Assembly: GCA_011742915.1 (NCBI GenBank)
Contig: JAAQTN010000042.1
Location: forward strand, 1 to 46,564
From: Billgrantia desiderata
Lineage (GTDB): Bacteria; Pseudomonadota; Gammaproteobacteria; Pseudomonadales; Halomonadaceae
Direction: 5' to 3'
DNA: 46,564 nt
Positions 16,482 to 25,611 of this stretch are shown here, in pieces (positions within the stretch are counted from its first letter, which is position 1; the number at the start of each line of letters is the position of its first letter). Below the pieces are notes generated by a model. That model was not told the DNA's origin. It was given only the letters and a program-made list of their open reading frames with translations, and did not search any database. A program made the translations under genes and the position numbers.

Positions 16482-16534
16482 GCATAACGCCGCGCTCACC
16501 GGAAAATTTGTCCGAGTGCAGCGCTTTGTTAGAT
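16482..16534 (-). repeat. attC-like recombination site
   Basis: On the minus strand it runs from ATCTAAC to GTTATGC, with arms GCGCTGCACTCGGAC and CCGGTGAGCGCGGC around an AAATTTT loop. This is the shape and size (53 bp) of a short attC. It lies between the end of the ATPase gene and the start of the Mrr-like gene. Confidence 0.75.
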
Positions 16535-16552
16535 GCCGCCTCTCCCTGCGCC

Positions 16553-18070
16553 TCAAACTTGGAGAAACCGCCGCATAGCTTCGATCGACTCTGTGAGTTC
16601 TTCTGCGGTAAACGATACATTCTGGTCGTTCTCAGGATGATGAATTTGATGGCGTATGTACTCGGTAAGAACGATCTGCTGCGATACTGTAGAACCATCC
16701 TGCCGAAGACGAATGTACTGACGCTGCGGTTTGCCAGCTTTGTACTCCGTCAACCGCCCTTCTGCCTCAATGAACCCATATAGCTCGTTGTGATATTCAT
16801 AGGAAGCCTCTCCAAAAGCCGAAAAATTCACTTCATTAAGGCTTGGATAAGGTAGCTCATGCTCCAGAACGGGTGAGACTCGTTCTGGAGTCTGATCTGA
16901 AATCAGGATGATGTTCTCAAACTTAAGGCGCTTTACGATCTCGGGGCTGTGCGTTGTGAGCAGCACCTGGGTGTTGGGCGCTTCAGAAAGAGCGATCAGA
17001 GCATCAGTCAATGCGCGCTGATGTTCTGGGTGTTGAGATGTTTCCGGCTCTTCAATGGCGTATACAATATCGGGCAAGTTAGCCTCATTTTGTCTCCTCT
17101 CTGCTTCTGCACGGAAGAAACTGATCAGCACGAGGCGCTTTACTCCACTCCCTCTTTTATTGATGGGGATATCGTCATCGTCGGTAATAGATACGTTCTT
17201 GAAGACATCCGGCCACTTCAGGCTGGCAAAATCAGGAAGTCGAGGATCAAGCGAATTGGCTATGGCTGGGTTCATTTCACCAAGCTTCTGCAGGGTTCTC
17301 TGGGCCACCTCTTCCAAACGTGCCTTCACCGTGTCCGTGACCTGCGCCAAGTCTGCCTGAATTTGTGGATCACCGAGGATTTCTCTAACAGCGATTCGCA
17401 TTGGATCCTGAACTTCATCGTCAGAATCGCTATTTTTTCGATCAGATTGGAATAGAGTATACAGCGGCATATACGCCTTGAGCTGCTCCCATATGCTCTT
17501 GGCGTCAATCTTGGCAACTTCGATTTCGCAGTCGCTTAGCTGCAAGTTTGCCTGCCCACGCCAGATAGCCTTGCGTAGCTCAGAATTTTTTGTCTTATCT
17601 GGGCAATCAAAACCGCCAGCTTCCAATATCTTCTTGAGGTCAGCGTTCTTCTTCAGAAGTAAGTCAGCACATTCTGGGTTTGCAGGGTGACTGGCTTCAA
17701 TAAATACCTTTTACTTCCCCGCATTTGGATACCTCTTTATGACATGCAGGGTTCCCGCTGACGTTAGTAAGTATTCATCCTGTAGTGTCGTTTGGTTCGT
17801 GGCATCAATAACGATATCTGCAGGAAGATCAGTAAATTCGACTCCGATTTCAATGCAATCCTGCCCTTGAGCAAGGCAATCTTTATTTATATCGTCTTTG
17901 TCGATCTTGACGCATCCCTTACCTTCATTGAAAAAGATGTCCAATGCTTCAAGAATCGTTGATTTTCCAATGTCGTTACGGCCAACAAGAACGAGAAGGT
18001 CATCAACCTGTACCGTCACCGGGCTTGAGTAGCTTCGAAACCGGTTAACGGTTACGGATTTTATTTTCAT
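16553..18070 (-). pseudogene. AAA/OLD-like ATPase interrupted by an in-frame stop
   Basis: One frame of 505 codons interrupted by a single TAA at 17711-17713. The first part (from ATG 18070, after GGTAGGA) has MKIKSVTVNRFRSYSSPV and the Walker A GRNDIGKST at about residues 31-39. The second part has IVYAIEEPETSQHPEHQ (Walker B region), VLLTTHSPEIVKRL and IRHQIHHPEN near the end. This is an SMC/RecF-like ATPase of the OLD or AAA_15 type, a class common in phage defence. The stop lies between GK and KVFIEASHPAN and could come from CAA to TAA. Downstream alternative starts such as TTG 17626 could give a separate 357-aa product lacking Walker A. It ends just before an attC. Confidence 0.75.
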
Positions 18071-18100
18071 CTTGTCCTACCCTCTATGTAGCCAAGTGGC

Positions 18101-18107
18101 ATCTAAC
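18101..18107 (-). repeat. possible cassette boundary core site
   Basis: GTTAGAT on the minus strand matches the GTTRRRY core exactly and lies 31 bases before the ATPase start, where the boundary of the first cassette would be. No matching partner core is found in the next 150 bases, so the rest of an attC or attI has been lost. Positions 18108-18337 are AT-rich and contain no gene that I can support. Confidence 0.35.
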
Positions 18108-18337
18108 AGCGATTGGACTACACGTCCTGATATTGAATGAACAGCCTGCGCATTCAAAATATTATCTGGCGAGCTTCATTTCTCCCACTCATTAATATTC
18201 CAATACCCAAGTATAACTCGACCACTTATACAGAATTCGCCCGCATGCACTCTTTGCCGTTTCCAATATACTGCATGCGCATTAACTAATGGATTGAATG
18301 CAGGAAAGATCGTGACGCGGTACAGCCCTAGTCACGG

Positions 18338-18952
18338 TTAACCGACCCCCAAACCAGCCCACAGCCGTGCGGCCTGCCCCGCATAAACAAACCACCCAAT
18401 CACCGCACAATTCACCACCACCCCACACCAAAAAATGACCTGAAACGGCTGCTTCCTGGTTTTGTGCCTAAACAGCCGCTGCGCCACCAGCGCGCCGGGC
18501 CAGCCGCCTATCAAGCCTGCGAAAAGCAGCGTGGCTTCCGGTGTGCGCCTTCTGCCCTTCCCTGCTGCGGCTTTGTCGATGCCGTACATGGCGAAGGTGA
18601 TCACGCTCAGCAGTGCGTATGCCGCTATGAGCTGCATTGGCACGTGGTTTAGAGCGCTCAAGGCTGCCAGGAGCGTGAAGAACACAGCGGCGATGGCGGA
18701 TGCCAACATCAGCCCTCTGGAGCGTGGGGATACGTGGCGTGCTGCTTTCAGGTAGGCCGCCTTCTGGGCTTTCGGTCTGTTCTGGCTGTCTTGTGTCAGT
18801 TGGTAGGTAATCGGCTCGTTAAGTGTTGGGCGGCGCCCACCCCGGGGAAAGGCGCTGATATGGACGAACACGCGAGGGCCGCCTACGGCTGGCGTGATGA
18901 AGCCGAAGCCCTTGGCGTCGTTCCACTCGGTGAGTTTGCCTTCATGGCGCAT
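18338..18952 (-). CDS. cold-shock domain plus DUF1294 membrane protein
   Basis: 204 residues. Residues 1-70 are a cold-shock, RNA/DNA-binding OB fold with KGFGFITP and VFVHISAF, equivalent to the RNP1 and RNP2 motifs. Residues about 75-200 form DUF1294, with hydrophobic segments (LMLASAIAAVFFTLLAALSA, LIAAYALLSVITFAMYGID, VIFWCGVVVNCAVIGWFVY) and the family motif GIDKAAAGKGRRRTPE followed by GGWPGALVAQ. The fusion is widespread in gammaproteobacteria and its function is unknown. It is the first backbone-like gene after the cassette region. Confidence 0.88.
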   Translation of the reverse strand: MRHEGKLTEWNDAKGFGFITPAVGGPRVFVHISAFPRGGRRPTLNEPITYQLTQDSQNRPKAQKAAYLKAARHVSPRSRGLMLASAIAAVFFTLLAALSALNHVPMQLIAAYALLSVITFAMYGIDKAAAGKGRRRTPEATLLFAGLIGGWPGALVAQRLFRHKTRKQPFQVIFWCGVVVNCAVIGWFVYAGQAARLWAGLGVG

Positions 18953-19274
18953 GGGTTATCTCTTCTGAATAATCGATTGTCAGAGAATACCATGCGCAGT
19001 CGAAACTATTTGAATTCAGTAAGTTACTGGAAAATGTAAATAGGATTGATTTCGTCTGGCGGGGAGTTGGGAGTCGGGGCACGCTACCGCCCCTGCTGGC
19101 AGAATGGATGATGATTCGCATCATCCTAATGCGGCAGTCCCTGAGTACGTCGTGATTGGGTAAGCTATCTTCTGTAGCTCTTAACTCAAAGTAACCAAGG
19201 GAAACGTTGAGGGCAACGTCAACGAAAGCATGAGACGTTGCTAGTGCTGCTTATCTTGATCTGAGTCGGGACAT

Positions 19275-19313
19275 AAAAAGACCCCGAAGGCGGGATAACC
19301 AACCTTCGGGGTC
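19275..19313 (-). terminator. Rho-independent terminator of katG
   Basis: On the minus strand GACCCCGAAGG and CCTTCGGGGTC form an 11-bp stem with a 12-base AT-rich loop, followed by TTTTTAT. It lies about 50 bases after the katG stop. The remaining 18953-19270 intergenic sequence shows no gene. Confidence 0.9.
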
Positions 19314-19357
19314 AATTATTTAAAACCAGGTCCGCGTTATTGCCGCGGACCTGTGCT

Positions 19358-21556
19358 TCAGCGATGCAGGTCGAAGCGGTCGTTCTCCATGACCTTCACC
19401 CACCCTTTCACGAAGCGGTCGATCATGCGCTCCTCACCGCCATTGGCGGCGTACTCCTCGGCGATGGCGCGTAGCTGGGAGTTGGAGCCGTACACGAGGT
19501 CGACGCGGGTGGCGGTCCACTTCTTCTCGCCCGTCTTGCGGTGGCGGCCTTCGAAGCGCTCTTCGCTCTCGTCGAGGGGCTCCCACACGGTGCCCATGTC
19601 GATGAGGTTGACGAAGAAGTCGTTGGTCAGCTGGCCGGGGCGGTTGGTGAGGATGCCGTCGTCGTTGTCACCCACGTTGACGCCGATGGCCCGCATGCCG
19701 CCGAGCAGCGCGGTCATCTGCGGTACGCTGAGGTTGAGCATAAAGGCGCGGTCCACCATCAGGTGCTCGGCCGGGATGGAGGTGGCCTGGGGCTGCATGT
19801 AGTTGCGGAAGGCGTCGTGCCTCGGCTCCAGGTAGGCGATGGTATCCACCTCGGTCATTTCCTGGGTGGCGTCGGTACGGCCCGGGGTGAACGGCACAGT
19901 GACGTTGTGTCCGGCCGCCTTGGCCGCCATCTCGACCCCGACGCTACCGCCCAGCACGATCATGTCCGCCAGGGAGATGTTGGCGTCCGAGGCGTCCTTG
20001 ATCTGCTCGAGCTTGTCGATCACCTCGAACACGCCGGAACGCTTGTTGATGTCCCAGCCGGTTTGCGGTTCGAGCCGGATGCGCGCGCCGTTGGCGCCGC
20101 CGCGGTGGTCGGTCTGGCGGTAGGTGCAGGCCGAGGCCCAGGCGGTGCTCACCAGTTGCTTGGCGGTGAGGCCGGAGTCGGCGATCTGCTGCTTGAGGGT
20201 GGCAATCTGCTGGTCGTTGACCAGCGGCCCCTTATGCTCGGGTACCGGGTCCTGCCAGATGAGCTCTTCATCCGGCACCTGAGGGCCGAGATAGCGGGCG
20301 CGCGGGCCCATGTCGCGATGCAGCAGCTTGTACCAGGCGCGGGCGAACTCGTCGGCGAGCTTGTCCGGGTTCTGGTGGAAGTCCTTGGCGATCTCCAGGT
20401 AGGTGGGATCGGTGATCATCGCCATGTCGGCGGTGTTCATCACCGGCGGGTTCTTCTTGCCTTCCACGTGGGCGTCGGGCACCCAGTAGCCCTCCTTGAC
20501 CTCGACCGGCTGCCACTGATTTGCGCCGGCAGGCGATTTCTTCACTTCCCACTGGTGGGCGAAGATGGTGTTGAGGTAGGAGTTGTCCCACTTGGTCGGG
20601 GTCGGGGTCCAGGCGCCTTCGAGGCCGGAGGTCACGGTGTACTCGCCGAGGCCGGTCTCATTGGTGTTGGCCCAGCCGAAGCCCTGCTGGTGGATCTTCG
20701 AGCCCTCCGGCGCTTCGCCCACGGCATCCGGTGAGCCGTTGCCGTGCATCTTGCCGAAGGTGTGGCCGCCTACCGTCAGCGCGACGGTCTCGCGGTCGTT
20801 CATGCCCATGCGGGCGAAAGTCTCGCGTACGTCCTGGGCGGACTTCATGGCGTCCGGCACGCCGTTGGGGCCTTCCGGGTTGACGTAGATGAGGCCCATC
20901 TGCACCGCGGCGAGGGGGTTGTCGAGCACGCGGCTGCCGTCTTCCCAGCTGCCGGTATAGCGCTCGTCGTTGGTGGCCAGCCATTCGGTCTCGGGGCCCC
21001 AGTAGATGTCGTCTTCGGGCGCCCAGATGTCGGCACGCCCGTAGCCGAAGCCGAAGGTGCGGAAGCCCATGGTTTCCAGCGCCCGGTTGCCGGCGAGCAC
21101 CAACAGATCGGCCCAGGAGATCTTCTCGCCGTACTTCTGCTTGATCGGCCACAGCAGGCGGCGTGCCTTGTCCAGGTTGCCGTTGTCGGGCCAGCTGTTG
21201 AGCGGGGCGAAGCGCTGGGCGCCGGTGCCGCCGCCGCCGCGACCGTCCAGCGCGCGGTAGGTACCGGCCGCATGCCACGACATGCGAATGAAGAACGGGC
21301 CGTAGTGGCCCCAGTCGGCGGGCCACCAGTCTTGCGAGTCGGTCATCAAGGCATCGAGGTCGGCGCATAGCTCGTCGACGTCGAGCTGCGAGAACGCCTC
21401 GGCATAGCTGAAGTCGGCACCGAACGGGCTGGCATCCGGGTGCTTCTGATGAAGAATGTTGAGGTTGAGCTGGTCGGGCCACCAGTGCTCGTTGCCCTGC
21501 AGACGGGACGTGGTGCGCGCCCCGTACTCCCGGCGTGTAGGCTTTTGATCGGACAC
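19358..21556 (-). CDS. katG: bifunctional catalase-peroxidase KatG
   Basis: A 732-residue heme enzyme that removes hydrogen peroxide by catalase and peroxidase reactions in the cytoplasm. The distal site is Arg91, Trp94 and His95 in [12 protein letters not shown]. The crosslinked tyrosine lies in [11 protein letters not shown] and the proximal histidine region is [12 protein letters not shown]. The C-terminal duplicated domain ends FDLHR. I chose GTG 21556 ([12 protein letters not shown]) because GAGGAG precedes it and because the 40 extra codons back to 21676 have no KatG similarity. The length is normal. It has its own strong terminator. No OxyR or Fur gene lies beside it. Confidence 0.95.
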   Translation of the reverse strand: MSDQKPTRREYGARTTSRLQGNEHWWPDQLNLNILHQKHPDASPFGADFSYAEAFSQLDVDELCADLDALMTDSQDWWPADWGHYGPFFIRMSWHAAGTYRALDGRGGGGTGAQRFAPLNSWPDNGNLDKARRLLWPIKQKYGEKISWADLLVLAGNRALETMGFRTFGFGYGRADIWAPEDDIYWGPETEWLATNDERYTGSWEDGSRVLDNPLAAVQMGLIYVNPEGPNGVPDAMKSAQDVRETFARMGMNDRETVALTVGGHTFGKMHGNGSPDAVGEAPEGSKIHQQGFGWANTNETGLGEYTVTSGLEGAWTPTPTKWDNSYLNTIFAHQWEVKKSPAGANQWQPVEVKEGYWVPDAHVEGKKNPPVMNTADMAMITDPTYLEIAKDFHQNPDKLADEFARAWYKLLHRDMGPRARYLGPQVPDEELIWQDPVPEHKGPLVNDQQIATLKQQIADSGLTAKQLVSTAWASACTYRQTDHRGGANGARIRLEPQTGWDINKRSGVFEVIDKLEQIKDASDANISLADMIVLGGSVGVEMAAKAAGHNVTVPFTPGRTDATQEMTEVDTIAYLEPRHDAFRNYMQPQATSIPAEHLMVDRAFMLNLSVPQMTALLGGMRAIGVNVGDNDDGILTNRPGQLTNDFFVNLIDMGTVWEPLDESEERFEGRHRKTGEKKWTATRVDLVYGSNSQLRAIAEEYAANGGEERMIDRFVKGWVKVMENDRFDLHR

Positions 21557-21808
21557 GGTCTTCTCCTCGACTGAATGGTGGCCCACAGGACAGTTGGACT
21601 GACGATTTTGTATCGCCTCGGATTCAGCACCCTCTGACCGAGCCAGAAGGAAGAGAGGCGTCCTGTAAGCCGTCAAAATACAGTGAAGGAGTCAGGAACG
21701 AAGCCGTCAAGCAAGAGGGAGGCTTTCGGCTCGATAGGGGTAGGCTATGAGCGCGGCTCGCAACCACATGTGCTCAACAACCACCATGAAACGCCGGCCG
21801 AGATTTCG

Positions 21809-22249
21809 CTAGAACATGCGCTCGCCGGGCAGCCGGGAGGCTTGGCGAAGCCATTCCGTGAGCTGCGCTTCGTCGATCGGTTCGTCCTGGTGGATATGCA
21901 GGTAGCGGGTGTTGGGGTCCTTGGATTCGATGGGTGGCGGTGGTTCCAGCGAGGCGCCGTTGAGAAACGCCACCTTGAGGTACTTGGTGAAGCAGTGGAA
22001 GGTGAGAAACCACCCCTGGCCCTCGACCCCATAAAAGGGCGAGTTCCATCTCACGGCCTTGCGCACCTCGGGAACCGTACGCACGATGAGCGCATCGAGC
22101 CTGCGCCCGACGTCGTGCTTCCACTCCGGCATGGCGGCGATGTAGGCCTGCACCGGGGCGTCGCCGTCACCCTTGGGGATCTGTGGGTTGCCTCCCGAAA
22201 GAAGCTTCGGCTTGGCTTCGGCCGAGGGTTTGGGATTATCGCGTGCCAT
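21809..22249 (-). CDS. DUF1801 domain protein
   Basis: 146 residues with the DUF1801 (YdhG-like) fold: VQAYIAAMPEWKHDVGRRLD, RTVPEVRKAVRWNSPFYG, and WFLTFHCFTKYLKVAFLNG. The first 25 residues are a lysine- and proline-rich extension. The function of the domain is not established. It lies upstream of katG on the same strand, with about 250 bases between them, so it is probably a separate unit. A second, only distantly similar DUF1801 gene is present at 26260. Confidence 0.85.
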   Translation of the reverse strand: MARDNPKPSAEAKPKLLSGGNPQIPKGDGDAPVQAYIAAMPEWKHDVGRRLDALIVRTVPEVRKAVRWNSPFYGVEGQGWFLTFHCFTKYLKVAFLNGASLEPPPPIESKDPNTRYLHIHQDEPIDEAQLTEWLRQASRLPGERMF

Positions 22250-22340
22250 TTGTGCCTTTCCTCCCTGATCCGTTCGAATGAAGGCGGTTGGCGTGACGCC
22301 GGCAGGCCGGTCAGCTACCGCCCTACCCCGGATAAGTTAC

Positions 22341-22628
22341 CTAGGCAGCAACAAGCCGCTTGACCTTGAGCTCATTGCGATGCTGTTCGGCATGCCAAAG
22401 TTCGTATTGCGCCTGCTGGTTCAGCCAGCTTTCTGCCGATGTATCAAACGCGATAGACAGCCGTATTGCCATTTCCGGGCTAATGCCAGCCTTACCGTTC
22501 AACACAGCGCTCAGGGTCTTTCGACTCACGCCCAATCCTTCTGCGGCCGCCGTTACAGACAAGCCAAGAGGCTCGAGGCATAGCTCGCGCAATACTTCAC
22601 CAGGGTGGGGGGGATTGTGCATCAGCAT
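22341..22628 (-). CDS. higA: HigA-type antitoxin
   Basis: A 95-residue XRE-family antitoxin. It begins [20 protein letters not shown], the hallmark of HigA, and continues with the helix-turn-helix [36 protein letters not shown] and the tail [14 protein letters not shown]. It binds and neutralises the HigB toxin encoded just upstream and represses the shared promoter. The toxin gene comes first, as is usual for higBA, with 10 bases between the genes. Confidence 0.93.
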   Translation of the reverse strand: MLMHNPPHPGEVLRELCLEPLGLSVTAAAEGLGVSRKTLSAVLNGKAGISPEMAIRLSIAFDTSAESWLNQQAQYELWHAEQHRNELKVKRLVAA

Positions 22629-22638
22629 GGCGGGTACC

Positions 22639-22917
22639 TCAGTGATAATCCTCGTAATTTACTATCTCGGCATCTCCATCTTCGAACCGAAACGTCACTC
22701 GCCAGTTACCACTAACCGTGACTGACCAAATTCCGGAGCGGTTCCCTGTAAGGGCGTGCAGCCTAAGGCCAGGCAAATCCATATCTTTGGCATCTGTTGC
22801 TGCATTCAGCCTACCGAGAATCAACCGAAGCCTATTGGCATGAGCGGCCTGAATCCCTGCTGTGCTGCCGGACTTGAAGAATTTAGCCAAGCCCTTGTGT
22901 TTGAAGCTTCGGATCAT
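22639..22917 (-). CDS. higB: HigB-type mRNA interferase toxin
   Basis: A 92-residue RelE/HigB toxin starting [17 protein letters not shown], with [40 protein letters not shown] and [20 protein letters not shown], all standard for the family. Such toxins cleave mRNA on the ribosome, and their activity is blocked by HigA. The pair is complete, with no frameshift, and lies between a DUF1801 gene and the TetR gene. Confidence 0.93.
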   Translation of the reverse strand: MIRSFKHKGLAKFFKSGSTAGIQAAHANRLRLILGRLNAATDAKDMDLPGLRLHALTGNRSGIWSVTVSGNWRVTFRFEDGDAEIVNYEDYH

Positions 22918-22972
22918 GTCTCAAGTGTAACCTGTAACGCCTCAGGTATCAATATGGATGTGCAGACGCATG

Positions 22973-23635
22973 CTACGCGGGGCTCTGCTCTCGCCCTATA
23001 TCGCCCAGCATACTCTCCAGCTCGCTCTCGCTGACGCCGAGCATCTGCAGGATGTTGCGCTGGGCGGCATTGAGGATGTGCTGGCGTTCCTGCTCGCCGG
23101 GCAGGCTCTTGGCGATAGCCACGGCGCCTACCAGCGAGGCGAGAATGGCGCGGGACTTGTCGGCGATGACCTCGCGGTCGGCTTCGAAGGGCAGTTTCTT
23201 CAAGCGACTCAAGGCGATGAGCCGGGTTTCCAGCATCTTCTTCATGCTCAGGTAGGAGGCTTCGAAGAGCGTGCGGACCTCGGCGTTCTCGTTGCCGATC
23301 TCGTTGAACAGCACGGTCTCCGGCCCCGGCTTGTGCTTGCGCTCCAGCTCCTGGAGATTCCAGCAGTTGGCGACCAGCTCGGTCAGGTGCTTCACCGAGA
23401 GCGGCCCCTTGACCAGCCTGGCCGCGCGGCTGCTCTCGAGGGTTTGCCGCACCGAGGCGTGGTAGAGCGCTTCCTTGGAGGCGAAGTGGGCATAGAAAGC
23501 GCCGTGGGTCATCTTGGCCAGCTTCATGATCTGAGCGATGGAGACTTTCTCGAAACCCTTGCGGCTGAACAGCTCGATGGCCGACTTGAGAATACGCTCG
23601 CGCGATTTGGCCTTGTGGTTCGTCGAGTAGGGCAT
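22973..23635 (-). CDS. TetR/AcrR-family regulator
   Basis: 220 residues. The N-terminal helix-turn-helix is clear: SRERILKSAIELFSRKGFEK, VSIAQIMKLAKMTHGAFYAH and FASKEALYHASV. The C-terminal domain, which would bind a small ligand, is typical of AcrR-like proteins. It is divergent from a FabF-type ketosynthase gene across a 91-bp region holding a perfect palindrome, so I infer that it represses itself and that gene. The ligand is unknown; a fatty acyl compound would suit the neighbour. Confidence 0.9.
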   Translation of the reverse strand: MPYSTNHKAKSRERILKSAIELFSRKGFEKVSIAQIMKLAKMTHGAFYAHFASKEALYHASVRQTLESSRAARLVKGPLSVKHLTELVANCWNLQELERKHKPGPETVLFNEIGNENAEVRTLFEASYLSMKKMLETRLIALSRLKKLPFEADREVIADKSRAILASLVGAVAIAKSLPGEQERQHILNAAQRNILQMLGVSESELESMLGDIGREQSPA

Positions 23636-23666
23636 GGCGATCTCACACTCCCACGCTGAATATTAT

Positions 23667-23681
23667 GTTGATCATATCAAC
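23667..23681. promoter_or_regulatory. candidate TetR operator
   Basis: GTTGATCATATCAAC is a perfect inverted repeat with 6-bp arms around CAT. It lies between the divergent TetR and ketosynthase genes, 32 bases from the TetR start. Size and position are right for a TetR dimer. Assignment to this TetR is inference. Confidence 0.55.
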
Positions 23682-23726
23682 CTGACTGTTAGCGTGGCAC
23701 AACCCCAAGCTGTTCAGGAAATTACC

Positions 23727-24992
23727 ATGCAATCACCGCTCGTCATCACCGGCATGGGCATGATCAGTCCCCTTGGTTGTGGCGTCAAGGCAAGCTGGGA
23801 GCGCCTTCTCGCCGGCCGTTCCGGCATCTCTCCGATCACCCGCATCGATACCGGCGAACTGCCGATCAAGGTGGCAGGCTCGGTGCCAGGCATCGAGGAT
23901 GACCCTGAAGCCGGCCTCGACCCGGACCGCGTGCTGGATGCCAAGGAGCGTCGCAAGCTGGAGCTGTTCAGCCTCTATGCCATGGCCGCCGCCGAAGAGG
24001 CGCTGACCCAGGCCAACTGGTTTCCCGAAAGCGATGCGGACCGGCTGGCCACCGCCACCATCATCGGTTCCGGCATCGGCGGCTTCCCCACCATCACCCA
24101 GGCGCAGAGCACCCTGACGGCGCGCGGCCACCGCCGACTCTCCCCATTCACCGTGCCGGCTTTTCTGGCCAACCTGGCGGCGGGTAACGTCTCGATCCGC
24201 TATGGCCTGCGCGGGCCGATCGGCTGCCCGGTCACGGCCTGTGCGGCCGGGGTGCAGTCCATCGGCGACGGCATGCGCATGATTCGCAGCGGCGAGGCCG
24301 AGGTGGCCCTGGTGGGCGGCGCCGAGGCCTGTATCGACCCGCTGTCGCTGGCCAGCTTCCACGCCATGAAGGCACTCTCCACCGAGCAGGACGATCCCAG
24401 CAAGGCGTCACGCCCCTTCGACCAGGGCCGCAACGGCTTCGTGATGGGAGAAGGCGCAGGGCTGCTGGTGATCGAAACCCTGGCCCACGCTGAGGCGCGC
24501 GGGGCGACGCCGCTGGCGATCCTTAGCGGCTACGGCACCAGCGCCGATGCTCACCACATCACCGCCGGCCCGGAAGATGGCGGTGGCGCCGCGGCGGCCA
24601 TTCGGGCCGCGCTGCGAATGGCGGGCCTGAAGCCCACCGATATCGACCACATCAACGCTCACGCCACCTCGACCCCGGTCGGCGACCGGGCCGAGATCGC
24701 CGCCCTGCGCAACGCCTTCGGCGACGCCCTGGCTGGCATTCCGATCTCTGCCACCAAGTCCTCGACAGGGCATCTACTGGGTGCCGCCGGCGGCGTGGAG
24801 AGCATCTTTTCCGCCTTGGCCGCCATGCACGATCGCCTACCCCCTACCCTGAACCTGGAGAACCGTGACGAGGATCTGCACGACCTGGATATCGTCTCCG
24901 GCCAGGCGCGGGAGCACGCCACTCAGCACGTACTGTGCAACGGGTTCGGCTTCGGCGGGGTGAATGCCGCGCTGATCGTGAGCAAGGTGTAA
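23727..24992 (+). CDS. beta-ketoacyl-ACP synthase II (FabF-type)
   Basis: A 421-residue ketosynthase. It starts at ATG 23727 (MQSPLVITGMGMISPLGCG); the earlier in-frame ATG would run into the operator region. The catalytic triad is visible: the cysteine in VTACAAGVQSIGDG, the histidine in DHINAHATSTPVGD and the histidine in KSSTGHLLGAAGG. The C-terminus has NGFGFGGVNAALI. These enzymes condense malonyl-ACP with acyl-ACP in fatty-acid elongation. It stands alone, without other fab genes or an acyl carrier protein nearby, and faces a TetR repressor. This points to an accessory, regulated FabF paralogue rather than the housekeeping copy. Confidence 0.92.
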   Translation: MQSPLVITGMGMISPLGCGVKASWERLLAGRSGISPITRIDTGELPIKVAGSVPGIEDDPEAGLDPDRVLDAKERRKLELFSLYAMAAAEEALTQANWFPESDADRLATATIIGSGIGGFPTITQAQSTLTARGHRRLSPFTVPAFLANLAAGNVSIRYGLRGPIGCPVTACAAGVQSIGDGMRMIRSGEAEVALVGGAEACIDPLSLASFHAMKALSTEQDDPSKASRPFDQGRNGFVMGEGAGLLVIETLAHAEARGATPLAILSGYGTSADAHHITAGPEDGGGAAAAIRAALRMAGLKPTDIDHINAHATSTPVGDRAEIAALRNAFGDALAGIPISATKSSTGHLLGAAGGVESIFSALAAMHDRLPPTLNLENRDEDLHDLDIVSGQAREHATQHVLCNGFGFGGVNAALIVSKV

Positions 24993-25005
24993 GCGCACTC
25001 AGCCC

Positions 25006-25551
25006 CTAGTGACGGTGACCTTGGCTGTGGCCATGGGCGTCACTAGGCTGGCCACGGTGGTGAACATATTGCCGAACCTGCTCGTCATCGAGCACCGTGA
25101 GCATGACCAGGTGGTATTCGAGGTGTACCGCCCGCAGTTGGCCCCAGCGCCGAGCCGTCTGATCGGTAAGGCGTTCGATTTCCTCGAGCGTTGCGCGGCG
25201 CTCGGCAAACAGCCGGTCGAGTTCGCGCTCGCTTTCGATTACCTGCTCGCCGAGGTCACTGGCACGTTCACGCATGCGCTCAAATGCCTGTTCGGTTCGC
25301 TCCCGCTGCTCTTCGGTCAGGTTCAGTTCGTCGGCCAGTTCCAGCACGTGCATGGGGCCTGGGTAGCCATTCAGCTCCGCCGGCAGGGCCAGCTCCATCC
25401 CTCTGCCCTGCTGGAGCCCTTCCACGTCGCTGGCGGAGAGCGCCTTGATCTCGCGTGAGTGGAACCCGGCGTAAGAGCCATGCCCTACCGCTTCCCCCTG
25501 GGCCGCCCCGGTGGTGATAACTAACAGCACAAAAGCCAACAGACGTGTCAT
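25006..25551 (-). CDS. Spy/CpxP-like periplasmic protein with His-rich tail
   Basis: About 181 residues from ATG 25551 (MTRLLAFVLLVITTGAAQGE), which begins with a signal peptide likely cleaved after the alanine/glutamine segment. The family features are YAGFHSREIKAL, LNLTEEQRERTEQAFERMR (the LTxxQ-type motif) and a long helical hairpin rich in glutamate and arginine. The last 20 residues contain six histidines (QPSDAHGHSQGHRH), suggesting metal binding. Spy/CpxP proteins act as periplasmic chaperones or sensors for envelope or metal stress. It is divergent from a Crp/Fnr-type regulator starting at 25612, which may control it. It converges with the ketosynthase with only 13 bases between. Confidence 0.8.
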   Translation of the reverse strand: MTRLLAFVLLVITTGAAQGEAVGHGSYAGFHSREIKALSASDVEGLQQGRGMELALPAELNGYPGPMHVLELADELNLTEEQRERTEQAFERMRERASDLGEQVIESERELDRLFAERRATLEEIERLTDQTARRWGQLRAVHLEYHLVMLTVLDDEQVRQYVHHRGQPSDAHGHSQGHRH

Positions 25552-25611
25552 TGGAATGCCCTCTCTCGGTTTCGGTTGCACCTAGAGTGGGCCCGGCAGC
25601 ATCATTTGGGT

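Noticed and set aside
16467..16556. The first 30 residues of the Mrr-like open frame
   Set aside because: They translate the attC-like site and have no similarity to nucleases. GTG 16466 is the likely start.
14072..18107. The cassette region as a single prophage or plasmid remnant
   Set aside because: There are no capsid, tail, replication or partition genes, and spacing by attC-like sites explains the layout better.
19541..20734. A 397-residue plus-strand frame inside katG, and similar long frames at 32970-34058, 33191-34816 and 34104-35159
   Set aside because: All overlap genes with clear catalytic or membrane motifs and read as the usual antisense or shifted frames of GC-rich sequence.
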